This document shows positions 24,060 to 31,631 of a stretch of DNA of 34,157 bases, piece after piece; the stretch's first letter is position 1; every line of letters begins with the position of its first letter. The notes beneath the pieces were generated by a model that did no database searches, was not told the DNA's origin, and was given only the letters and a program-made list of their open reading frames with translations. A program made the translations under genes and the position numbers. Origin of the DNA: an uncultured Eubacteriales bacterium (GTDB lineage: Bacteria > Bacillota > Clostridia > Oscillospirales > Oscillospiraceae); assembly GCA_900546515.1 (NCBI GenBank), contig URDG01000029.1, positions 1 to 34,157 on the forward strand, in the 5' to 3' direction.

Positions 24060-24321
24060 GGTAAAGCCACCTCCCCTTGTCAAGATAACGGCCGACAAGC
24101 ATCGTGTTGATGATGCCGAGCATAGCGCTGATTATTGCGATGTCCAGATAGATGCCTCTTCCGCTGTAAAGTGAGAAGAGCATCATTGCGCAGGATATGC
24201 AGATGTCCGTGCCGTCCGCAGCGACCATTCTGTCTGCCGCAGTGGGACCCTTCAGGAGCCTGTAGAGGTTCATAATAGCTATAAGGCCGAAGAAAACGGC
24301 AAATATCAGCATGTCTGTCAT
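24040..24321 (-). CDS. mbhB: MrpF-like subunit MbhB
   Basis: A 93-residue MnhF/MrpF-type membrane protein with three hydrophobic segments and the block RLLKGPTAADRMVAADGTDICISCAMMLFS, typical of this subunit (GPTxxDRxxAxD). ATG 24321 is eight bases after AGGAGG and overlaps the mbhA stop by four; ATG codons five or more positions upstream are too near or precede that site. Confidence 0.92.
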   Translation of the reverse strand: MTDMLIFAVFFGLIAIMNLYRLLKGPTAADRMVAADGTDICISCAMMLFSLYSGRGIYLDIAIISAMLGIINTMLVGRYLDKGRWLYHAEDNH

Positions 24322-24836
24322 TCCCATATCCTCCTGAGCCATCTCTCCATCCGGCCCTTGATGATCTCGCCGGCCTCCTCGCCGTCGCAGGTCACGTCGA
24401 TCCAGTGGATGTAGTAGTAGGTCTGCCCGTCCTCCTCGGTTATCTCCATGGTCATGGTGCCGGGAGTGAGGGTGATGCAGTTTGCAAGCTGCGCCTGCCC
24501 GTATGAGCCCTTGATGTCGACCGGGATCTTTACTATCCCGGGGTTGACCGCCTTGCAGCCGCCGTAGCAGCGCTTGGCCATGTCCCAGTTGGCCTTGATG
24601 AGCTCCCAGAAGAAGACGAAGAGCGTATAGATAAGGCCGGTGAGGAGCTTGACGGGGTTAAAGAACCAGAACGGTTTTTCGTGGATAAAGAACCGCGCCG
24701 AGAACAGAGCCACCGCGAGGCTCACTATCACTCCGGCGGCAAGCTCCTGAACAGAAAAACTCCATGTGAGCAGGATCCAGAAGCCAAAGCAGATGATAAA
24801 GGTGCTCAGAACAGAGGAAAACGTTGTTTTCTGCAA
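24318..24836 (-). CDS. mbhA: MrpE-like subunit MbhA
   Basis: A 172-residue MnhE/MrpE-type protein with N-terminal membrane helices (about 10-75) and a cytoplasmic C-terminal domain containing LANCITLTPGTMTMEI, the conserved segment of the family, and a final amphipathic helix. The start is TTG at 24836, with AAAGGAG about ten bases upstream. A 47-base gap separates it from hypA. It opens the Mrp module, and the order of mbhA-H equals that of archaeal Mbh. Confidence 0.92.
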   Translation of the reverse strand: MQKTTFSSVLSTFIICFGFWILLTWSFSVQELAAGVIVSLAVALFSARFFIHEKPFWFFNPVKLLTGLIYTLFVFFWELIKANWDMAKRCYGGCKAVNPGIVKIPVDIKGSYGQAQLANCITLTPGTMTMEITEEDGQTYYYIHWIDVTCDGEEAGEIIKGRMERWLRRIWE

Positions 24837-24883
24837 GAGAAGATCTCTCCTTTCTTTAGGCGGAAGCGTGCGCCCCCTGCCGT

Positions 24884-25225
24884 TTATTCAACTTTGAGGC
24901 TTTCGACATAGAAATCCCGGCCGCGGGTCATTTTCAGCGCGGTGCTGCGGCAGGCGGGACAGCAGGCGTCGCGCCTGTTTACTTCGCCCTCATAGCCGCA
25001 GTCAAGGCAGAGAAACTGCCCCGCCACGGTCTCGACGCTGAGTTCCGCACCGTCCGCCGGGGTTCCGGCGGCGGCGTAGGGAAAGAATTCCCGCAGGCAG
25101 TCCGGGATTATCCCGGAGTACTCGCCTATGCTCAGCTTTATCTCAAGCACTTTGCGGAAGCCCTTTTCACGGGCCTCGGAATTTACGATGTCGATGATCC
25201 CCTTTGCTATTGCCAACTCGTGCAT
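24884..25225 (-). CDS. hypA: Hydrogenase nickel insertion protein HypA
   Basis: HypA delivers Ni2+ to the large subunit with HypB. The 113-residue protein begins MHE, with the nickel-binding His2, and has a zinc site made of Cys73/Cys76 (CLDC) and Cys89/Cys92 (CPAC). It starts one base after the mbhL stop (TAATATG) with no ribosome-binding site of its own, so its translation probably depends on mbhL. It lies inside the structural operon rather than beside the other hyp genes, and no hypB is next to it. Confidence 0.95.
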   Translation of the reverse strand: MHELAIAKGIIDIVNSEAREKGFRKVLEIKLSIGEYSGIIPDCLREFFPYAAAGTPADGAELSVETVAGQFLCLDCGYEGEVNRRDACCPACRSTALKMTRGRDFYVESLKVE

Positions 25226-25226
25226 A

Positions 25227-26309
25227 TTATCTGTCGAGGCAGCTGAAGCACGGGTCTATGCTTGCAATGATGAGTCCCGCGTCCGCGACCGCGTTGCCGC
25301 GGAGCATGAAGGGAACGGTGGGGGTGTTCTTGTAGCTTGGAACGTGAATGCTCACGCGGTGGTTGTTGAGAGTACCGTTGCCGACGACCATGTGGCTGAG
25401 CTGGCCGCGCGGCGCCTCGTGGCGGGCGACTGCCTGACCCGGCTGGATCTTCAGAAGCTTGTTGCCGAGGTTTATCGGCCCGTCGGGCAGACGGTTGAGC
25501 GCCTGCTCCACGATCTTGATGCTCTCGTAGCACTCGAGCGCGCGCACGACGACGCGGGCGAACACGTCGCCGCTGTCGACGGTGGGAACGTCGAAGTCAA
25601 AGTCCTCATACGAGGAATAGGGCGCGTCGCGGCGAACGTCGATCTTTACGCCGGAGGCTCTCGCGTGGGGGCCGACGGCGCCCATGCGGACGGCGTCCTC
25701 TTTGGGCAGAACGCCGACGCCCTTTGTGCGCAGGGCGATGGTCTTGTCGTTGAGCACGATCTCGACGATCCTGTCGAGCGGAGCCTTGAGCTTTTCGCAT
25801 CCGGCAAGTATCTCGCGGCGGAGATCGTCGCTGATGTCGCGTCTTGCGCCGCCTATGGTGACCATGGCGTAGTTGACGCGGTTGCCGCTGAGCTTTTCAA
25901 GCAGATCCATTATTATCTCACGCTCGTCCCAGATATGCATGAACAGGCTGTCGTGGCCGATGATGTGGCAGGCGATGCCCAGCCACAGGAAGTGGGAGTG
26001 GAGCCTTTCAAGCTCTGCGGTGATAACGCGGATATACTCGCCGCGCTTTGGAACGGTGATGCCGTTTATGGCCTCGACCGCCATCGCGTAGGTGAATGCG
26101 TGGGAGTGCGAGCAGATGCCGCATACGCGCTCGACGAGCACGAGGGTCTGTATCGCGTTGCGCTCGGTGGCGAGCTTTTCAATGCCGCGGTGGTTGTAGC
26201 CGACGAATACCTCGGCTTCCTTGATGATCTCGCCCTCGGTGATGAGGTTTGCGTGGATCGGCTCCTCCAGCGCCGGATGGTACGGGCCGATGGGAACGAT
26301 ATAGCTCAT
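25227..26309 (-). CDS. mbhL: [NiFe]-hydrogenase large subunit, MbhL/EchE-like (group 4)
   Basis: The catalytic subunit reduces protons to H2 at a Ni-Fe(CN)2CO centre. Both ligand motifs are intact: RVCGICSHSHA (Cys63, Cys66) and DPCFSCLDR (Cys354, Cys357). This distinguishes it from Mbs/Mbx and complex I relatives that have lost ligands. The 360-residue protein ends right at the Arg of the second motif; the C-terminal tail normally cut off by a maturation protease is missing. Other group 4 enzymes (CooH, EchE) are known to lack it too. It overlaps mbhK by four bases and is followed at once by hypA. Confidence 0.96.
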   Translation of the reverse strand: MSYIVPIGPYHPALEEPIHANLITEGEIIKEAEVFVGYNHRGIEKLATERNAIQTLVLVERVCGICSHSHAFTYAMAVEAINGITVPKRGEYIRVITAELERLHSHFLWLGIACHIIGHDSLFMHIWDEREIIMDLLEKLSGNRVNYAMVTIGGARRDISDDLRREILAGCEKLKAPLDRIVEIVLNDKTIALRTKGVGVLPKEDAVRMGAVGPHARASGVKIDVRRDAPYSSYEDFDFDVPTVDSGDVFARVVVRALECYESIKIVEQALNRLPDGPINLGNKLLKIQPGQAVARHEAPRGQLSHMVVGNGTLNNHRVSIHVPSYKNTPTVPFMLRGNAVADAGLIIASIDPCFSCLDR

Positions 26310-26710
26310 GCGTTCTCTCCCTCCTGCCTGATGTTCTTTGCCACGAGCTCCTTGAGCGGCGTGACCATTATCTGACCCTTACCCTGCATCTCCAGCATGT
26401 CCTCGGGCAGGAACAGACGCTTTGAGACGTCCAGCCCCTCAAATTCAATGCCGAAAAGCTCGTTGAGCTCTCTCTCCGGCCACTCTGCCGCCGTGTCGTA
26501 GATCGGGGCTATCGAGGGGACCTTCGTCTCGCCTGCAACGTGGTAGGACTCGATCGCGGGATCGACGGCGTAATCATACGAGATGTCCATCTGCCCGTCT
26601 TTGTCAATAAAGGCGTGGATCATCACGAGATAGCGGCCGCTCTTCCGCATGCGCTCTGCAATGGGTACGATCTGATCGCGGGTAATATCGATTCTCCTGT
26701 ACTCCTGCAT
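26306..26710 (-). CDS. mbhK: NuoC-like hydrogenase subunit MbhK
   Basis: A 134-residue soluble protein of the complex I 30-kDa family, with the signature WPERELNELFGIEFEG (77-92) followed by RLFLPEDM. It packs against the large subunit and has no cofactor. AGGAGAGG precedes ATG 26710. It opens the structural genes 66 bases after hypE, and an inverted repeat lies in that gap. In archaeal operons mbhK follows mbhJ, but here mbhK-mbhL come first. Confidence 0.92.
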   Translation of the reverse strand: MQEYRRIDITRDQIVPIAERMRKSGRYLVMIHAFIDKDGQMDISYDYAVDPAIESYHVAGETKVPSIAPIYDTAAEWPERELNELFGIEFEGLDVSKRLFLPEDMLEMQGKGQIMVTPLKELVAKNIRQEGENA

Positions 26711-26757
26711 TCATTTCACCTCTCCTATGGAAAAATTAAATTTACTACTATATATGA

Positions 26758-26773
26758 TCCGGAAATATCCGGA
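26758..26773. repeat. Inverted repeat upstream of mbhK
   Basis: TCCGGA-AATA-TCCGGA, with six-base arms and a four-base centre. It lies between hypE and mbhK, just downstream (on the minus strand) of a TTGATA (26780-26775) and upstream of AT-rich DNA with TATAGT. It could be an operator for an internal promoter or an RNA hairpin. Confidence 0.55.
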
Positions 26774-26776
26774 GTA

Positions 26777-27775
26777 TCAACAGATTCTCGGCAGCTGCGC
26801 GCCGGTGAGCTTCTGGAGGATGCGCCGCCCGCCGAAGGACGTGTTCATGACGAGCTTGCCGGGGTGATCCTCCGTGACCTTGCCGATTACGGCCGCGTTC
26901 CGGCCGGCCTCGGTGCCGCGCATGATCTCTGCCGCGCGTTCCGCGTCCTCCGGGGCGACGACAGCGAGGAGCTTGCCCTCGTTTGCGCAGTACAGCGGGT
27001 CGAGGCCAAGCATGCCGCAGGCTGCCTGTACGCCGGGGGAGACAGGTATAAGCTTCTCGTCAAGCTCGATGCCGAGCGCAGTGCCCTCAATAAATTCATT
27101 GAGAGTGGTCGCCGCGCCGCCGCGCGTCGGGTCGCGCAGGACGCGCACTTTGACGCCGGAGGCAAGCAGAGTCTCGCACAGTCCGTTCAGCGCCGCACAG
27201 TCGGAGCGCAGGCCGCCCTGCATCATGCCGCTGCGCGCGAGCATGACCGCAGTGCCGTGGTCTCCGGCCGTGCCGGAAATGATGACCTTGTCGCCAGGGC
27301 GTATGGCTCTGGGCGAGAGCCCGGGAAATTTCAGAAAGCCGATGCCGGCAGTGTTGATGTATATTCCGTCCCCGCGGCCTTTTTCGACGACCTTTGTGTC
27401 GCCGGTCACGACGGACACGCCGGCCTCCGCCGCGGCTTTACGTATGGAGGCGATAATGCGCTCCAGCGCGGACAGCTCAAAGCCCTCTTCTATTATAAAA
27501 GCACAGCTGAGATATTTCGGCACGCCGCCGCTGACCGCGATGTCGTTCACGGTGCCGCAGACAGAGAGCTTGCCTATGTCTCCGCCGGGGAAGAATACCG
27601 GATCGACGACGAAGCTGTCTGTTGAGAATACGAGCCGTTCCGCACCGGGGACAATGGCGCCGTCGCCCAGTTCGTCCAGCGCCGGATTGCCGAACGCCGG
27701 AACTATCATGCTCTCTATCAGCCGCGCGGTCTTCTTGCCGCCGCTGCCGTAATCCAGAGTTATTATTTCGTCCAT
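26777..27775 (-). CDS. hypE: Carbamoyl dehydratase HypE
   Basis: HypE converts the thiocarbamate on its C-terminal cysteine into thiocyanate, the source of the cyanide ligands of the NiFe site. The 332-residue AIR-synthase-like protein has the ATP-binding STDSFVVDPVFFPGGDIGKLSVCGTVNDIA region and DPTRGG, and ends in the required PRIC motif with terminal Cys332. Its ATG shares a base with the hypD stop (TGATG), so the two are coupled. Confidence 0.97.
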   Translation of the reverse strand: MDEIITLDYGSGGKKTARLIESMIVPAFGNPALDELGDGAIVPGAERLVFSTDSFVVDPVFFPGGDIGKLSVCGTVNDIAVSGGVPKYLSCAFIIEEGFELSALERIIASIRKAAAEAGVSVVTGDTKVVEKGRGDGIYINTAGIGFLKFPGLSPRAIRPGDKVIISGTAGDHGTAVMLARSGMMQGGLRSDCAALNGLCETLLASGVKVRVLRDPTRGGAATTLNEFIEGTALGIELDEKLIPVSPGVQAACGMLGLDPLYCANEGKLLAVVAPEDAERAAEIMRGTEAGRNAAVIGKVTEDHPGKLVMNTSFGGRRILQKLTGAQLPRIC

Positions 27776-28857
27776 CAGATCACCTGCCCGTATTTATATG
27801 CCGCGGCGCATGCGCCCTCCGAAGACACCATGCACGGCCCCACGGGGTCCTCCGGCGTGCAGACCGTCCCGAAGAGCGGGCAGCCCGCGGGCTCCATCCG
27901 CCCACATATGACCTCGCCGCAGCGGCAGGCTGTCGGGGCGGAGACGGGGGACACGCTTATGCCGAGCTTCCGCTCCGCGTCGAACCGCGCCAGCTCCTCT
28001 TTGAAGCCGAGGCCGCTCGCCTCTATCTCTCCGAGGCCGCGCCATATATCGCGCCGCGGCTCGAAGCACTCTTCTAATATCTTCTGCGCGAGCGGGTTCC
28101 CATCCGGGGCTACCGCGCGCCGGTATTCGTTTTCAAGCTCCGGTCTATTGTATGCGATCTGACGCAGAAGTCTGTACACGGCGAGAAGAATATCCTCCGG
28201 CTCAAAGCCGGCGATGACCGCAGGCATCTTATACTCGCGCGGCAGAAAGAGAAAACCGCGCTCGCCGATTATCGTCGCAACGTGTCCGGGACAGATAAAG
28301 CCCTGCACGTCAAAGCCGCCGGAGGCTATCAGAGTCCGCAGCGCGGGCTCTACCGTCTTGAGCATCGACCAGACGGAGAAATTTTCTACGCCCTCGTCCC
28401 TTGCGGTCAGCACTGCCGCGGCCGTGCCGGGGGCTGTCGTTTCAAAGCCAACGCCGAGAAAAACGATCTCTTTGTCCGGCCTGCGCTTTGCAAGCTCCAC
28501 GGCGTCGACGGGGGAGTATACGATCTCGACCCTCGCGCCCATTGCGCGGCGGCGCTGAAGACTGTCGCCGCGGCGGCTTCCGGGGACGCGGATCATGTCG
28601 CCGTAGCTTGCAATGATCACGTCCGGGCGCATGGCAAGCTCCAGCACGGCGTCGATCACCGCCGCCGGGGTCACGCATACCGGACAGCCTGGGCCGCTCA
28701 GCAGCTTCACGTTTTCCGGCAGCATCGACCTTATCCCGGATCTTGCGATAGCCATCGTATGCGTGCCGCAGACCTCCATCAGCTTCACGTCGCCCAGCGG
28801 CAGCGCGCGTATGGCGGAGAGAAGCTTTTCGCGGAGCTCAGAGGTGTCCGACCGCAT
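27775..28857 (-). CDS. hypD: Hydrogenase maturation factor HypD
   Basis: With HypC it forms the scaffold on which the Fe(CN)2CO group is built. The 360-residue protein has MEVCGTHT (Cys30), GPGCPVCVTP (Cys58, Cys61), GFETTAPG, CPGHVATIIG, and the C-terminal iron-sulphur cysteines within CRCGEVICGRMEP and CPLFGTVC. ATG 28857 is preceded by GGAGG; an upstream frame reaching 28890 is not supported. It overlaps hypC by 20 bases. Confidence 0.97.
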   Translation of the reverse strand: MRSDTSELREKLLSAIRALPLGDVKLMEVCGTHTMAIARSGIRSMLPENVKLLSGPGCPVCVTPAAVIDAVLELAMRPDVIIASYGDMIRVPGSRRGDSLQRRRAMGARVEIVYSPVDAVELAKRRPDKEIVFLGVGFETTAPGTAAAVLTARDEGVENFSVWSMLKTVEPALRTLIASGGFDVQGFICPGHVATIIGERGFLFLPREYKMPAVIAGFEPEDILLAVYRLLRQIAYNRPELENEYRRAVAPDGNPLAQKILEECFEPRRDIWRGLGEIEASGLGFKEELARFDAERKLGISVSPVSAPTACRCGEVICGRMEPAGCPLFGTVCTPEDPVGPCMVSSEGACAAAYKYGQVI

Positions 28858-29065
28858 CGGCGACCTCCTTCCAGCTCTCCAGATCCTCAAGAGCCTGCCG
28901 CTCGCCGAGGCGCTCTATCGCAAAGCCCGCGTGTACTATCACATATTCGCCGGGCTTCGGGTCGCGGATGAAGTCGACGCGCAGCTCACGCCGCATGCCC
29001 ATCGCCTCACCGACGGCTTTGTTCCCGTCTATCTCGACCAGTTTAAGGGGTATAGCAAGACACAT
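28838..29065 (-). CDS. hypC: Hydrogenase maturation chaperone HypC
   Basis: A 75-residue HypC/HupF protein that begins MCLAIPLK with the essential Cys2, followed by the beta-barrel including VDFIRDPKPGEYVIVHAGFAIERL. Cys2 must be exposed after removal of Met1, so ATG 29065 is the correct start, not the ATG further upstream. AAGGA precedes it. The start is one base after the hypF stop (TAATATG). Confidence 0.96.
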   Translation of the reverse strand: MCLAIPLKLVEIDGNKAVGEAMGMRRELRVDFIRDPKPGEYVIVHAGFAIERLGERQALEDLESWKEVADAVGHL

Positions 29066-29066
29066 A

Positions 29067-31307
29067 TTACCGTTCCTTCTTCTCAAGCGCCGCCTGCGCG
29101 ATCATTATCTGACCGAGGGATAGCCCCTCGTCATTTGTCGAGACGCGGCTGTGGTGATATACCTCGAAGCCCTCGTCCCGCAGCCGCTGCGGCAGGCGGT
29201 GCATTATATACATATTCTGAAAGCTGCCGCCGGATAGCACGACGCGCTCAAGCCCGGTCTTCTCTCTGGCGTACCGGCACTGCGCCGCTGCCATGTCGAT
29301 GAGCGTGTTCATGAATTTCGCGGCGATAACGCCGGCGGATAGACCCGCGCCCATGTCCTGCACGATGCCGCGTATCACGGGCCGCCAGTCAAAGCGGAGC
29401 GGCTGCCCGGAAAGCTCGTAGCCGTACAGCCCCTCGCACGGCTCAGCCGCGGCTTCGAGCAGCACCGCGCCCTGACCTTCGTAGCTGCACCGCGTCTTTA
29501 TTCCCAGGAGCGCAGCCACGCCGTCAAAGAGCCGGCCCATGCCGGATGAGAGAGGACAGTTGAGCCCGGAGACGAGTATCCTGCCGAGCATATCCGCATT
29601 TTCTATCCCTGACACGCCGCAGCCGGCCTCGCTCAGAAGAGCGTATGCTGCGCGGAAGCTCTCCTTCACGGCCCGGTCGCCGCCTATGAGAGGTATCGGG
29701 CGCATGCTGCCGAGTCTTTCAAAGCCCGCATAGCCGCCGGTCAGGCACTCCGCGCCCCAGATCGTGCCGTCCGTACCGAGACCGGTGCCGTCCCATATAA
29801 GGCCGATGACTTCACCCGTCAGGGAGTTGTCCGCCATGCAGGCGGCCATGTGCGCGTGGTGGTGCTGAACATATATCAGCGGTATTTTTTCACTCGCGGC
29901 GCGCTCCTGCGCATATGCCGTGGACATATAGTCCGGGTGCAGGTCGCAGGCCACGGCGCGCGGCGCTATGTCAAAAAGCCGCTGGAAATGAGCTATCTGC
30001 TGCTCATAATTTTCAAGTGTTTCAAGATTTTTCAGGTCGCCTATGTGCTGACTGGAGAAGATGTAGTCCTCCTTGCTCAGACAGAAGCTGGCCTTCTGCT
30101 CCGCGCCGCATGCCAGAATACGTGTGCGGCTCTCCTCCACCTTGACCGGAAACGGCACGTAACCTCTGGAGCGCCGAGACGGGTATTCCTTTCCGTCCAG
30201 CACCCAGCACAGCGAGTCGTCGCATCGGGTCTGTATATCGCGGTCGTGAAGAAGAAAACCGTCCGCAATGCCGCGCAGCTTTTCAAGCGCCTCGCCGTTG
30301 CGGAATATTATCGGCGTATCCGAGAGATTTGCCGAGGTCATTATCAGCATGTCCGTGTCGCGGCCGAACAGCAGATAGTGCAGCGGCGTATACGGCAGCA
30401 TCACGCCCACATAGCCGTTTTCGCTGATGTGCGCGAGCTCGTCCCGGCTGCGCTTTTTCAGCAGCACGATCGGCCGCCGGAAACCGGTCAGTATCCGTTC
30501 CTCCTCCGTGGAGACAAAGCAGATGCGCTTTGCGGCCTCCGCGTCGCGGCACATGACGGCAAAGGGCTTCTCATCGCGCTGCTTGCGGCGGCGCAGCTCC
30601 AGCGCGACTGCCGGATCTCCGCAGCCGCAGGCGAGGTGCATCCCGCCAAGCCCTTTCACGGCAATTATCTTCCCGGCCTTCAGGTATTCGCGCGCCGTCT
30701 CTATCGCGTCGCCAGGGAGCTCCCGGCCGTCGGCATTGAGAAAAAATACGTGCGGCCCGCAATCGGGGCAGCAGTCCGGCTGCGCATGATAGCGCCGGTT
30801 TTCTATGTCGTGGTATTCCCTGTCGCAGTCGGGACACATGGGAAATGAGCCCATGGAGGTCTTGACCCTGTCGTAGGGAACGTCTTTTATTATCGTAAAG
30901 CGCGGGCCGCAGTTCGTGCAGTTTATGAACGGATAACGGTAGCGCCTGTCGTTCGGATCGAAAAGCTCACGCAGACAGTCGTCGCATATGCAGATGTCCG
31001 GTGAGATGAGCGTGTTGCGGTGCGCTTCCTGCTTGCTGCTGCGTATCTCAAAGCCTTCAAAGCCTTTCAGCGCGGTGGAATACTCCGCCTCGACGCTCTC
31101 TATAACGGCAAGCTTCGGAGCTCTTTCCGGCACATCGTGCACAAAGCGCTCAAGCTCCGTACGCTCGCCCTCCAACTCCAGCTCGACGCCGGAGGAGGTG
31201 TTCTTTATATACCCGGTGAGACCGTAGCTGCCCACCAGCTTGTGAATGAACGGGCGGAAGCCCACGCCCTGCACGATGCCGTGTATCCTGAGATGTACTC
31301 TTTCCAA
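29067..31307 (-). CDS. hypF: Carbamoyltransferase HypF
   Basis: HypF makes carbamoyl-AMP from carbamoyl phosphate and loads HypE. The 746-residue protein has the full domain order: acylphosphatase (1-90, VQGVGFRPF with Arg18 and the Asn36 region), two zinc fingers (CICDDC...CTNC and CPDC...CPDC, about 105-185), YrdC-like domain (about 200-385) and a Kae1-like C-terminal domain with the metal-binding QHHHAHMAA. The start is TTG 31307 with GAGGG upstream. It is the first gene of the long hydrogenase operon, after a consensus promoter. Confidence 0.97.
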   Translation of the reverse strand: MERVHLRIHGIVQGVGFRPFIHKLVGSYGLTGYIKNTSSGVELELEGERTELERFVHDVPERAPKLAVIESVEAEYSTALKGFEGFEIRSSKQEAHRNTLISPDICICDDCLRELFDPNDRRYRYPFINCTNCGPRFTIIKDVPYDRVKTSMGSFPMCPDCDREYHDIENRRYHAQPDCCPDCGPHVFFLNADGRELPGDAIETAREYLKAGKIIAVKGLGGMHLACGCGDPAVALELRRRKQRDEKPFAVMCRDAEAAKRICFVSTEEERILTGFRRPIVLLKKRSRDELAHISENGYVGVMLPYTPLHYLLFGRDTDMLIMTSANLSDTPIIFRNGEALEKLRGIADGFLLHDRDIQTRCDDSLCWVLDGKEYPSRRSRGYVPFPVKVEESRTRILACGAEQKASFCLSKEDYIFSSQHIGDLKNLETLENYEQQIAHFQRLFDIAPRAVACDLHPDYMSTAYAQERAASEKIPLIYVQHHHAHMAACMADNSLTGEVIGLIWDGTGLGTDGTIWGAECLTGGYAGFERLGSMRPIPLIGGDRAVKESFRAAYALLSEAGCGVSGIENADMLGRILVSGLNCPLSSGMGRLFDGVAALLGIKTRCSYEGQGAVLLEAAAEPCEGLYGYELSGQPLRFDWRPVIRGIVQDMGAGLSAGVIAAKFMNTLIDMAAAQCRYAREKTGLERVVLSGGSFQNMYIMHRLPQRLRDEGFEVYHHSRVSTNDEGLSLGQIMIAQAALEKKER

Positions 31308-31348
31308 TGGGGCAGCCCTCTATAGTTAGTTATTTGTCAGGCAAACTT

Positions 31349-31377
31349 ATTATAAATGCTTATTACCATTAAAGCAA
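31349..31377 (-). promoter_or_regulatory. Promoter of the hyp-mbh operon
   Basis: On the minus strand TTGCTT (31377-31372), 17 bases, consensus TATAAT (31354-31349), about 40 bases upstream of the hypF start. It is the only strong promoter found before the 13-kb array. Confidence 0.75.
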
Positions 31378-31584
31378 GTAATTTTTATATTTGGTACGGT
31401 GTCATATTTTACGAAATTCCTGCGCGGGGCCGCGCTCTGTTTACCTATTTAAATAATATTATAAAGCCTGTGGAAGCGTGAATCAACAAAAGTAAATTTC
31501 TTAACAGACTTTTTACGCAAAACGCCGCAAATAACCAAAAAGCGGACACCTGCGGCGTGTTGTGCAGCATAGCTGTAGACTAAA
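31378..31584. other. AT-rich intergenic region downstream of the NSS gene
   Basis: No gene is visible. It holds a wide inverted repeat, ACGCCGCA (31522-31529) with TGCGGCGT (31551-31558), followed on the minus strand by TTTT, which may be a second terminator for the NSS gene. At 31501-31518 is TTAACAGACTTTTTACGC, which recurs with three changes at 33483-33500 behind the second NSS copy. Confidence 0.5.
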
Positions 31585-31606
31585 CCCCGGCAGTTTCCTG
31601 CCGGGG
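31585..31606 (-). terminator. Hairpin after NSS transporter copy 1
   Basis: CCCCGGCAG and CTGCCGGGG (31606-31598 with 31593-31585) form a nine-base stem around a GAAA loop on the minus-strand RNA. The T-tail is short (TTTAG), so termination may be incomplete. Confidence 0.6.
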
Positions 31607-31631
31607 CTTCGGAGAGAGAAAGAGAAAGCGC

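Noticed and set aside
25227..26309. Identity as Mbs/Mbx (sulphur-reducing) or complex I subunit instead of hydrogenase
   Set aside because: Both CxxC motifs that bind the NiFe centre are intact, and a nearly full set of NiFe maturation genes lies in the same operon.
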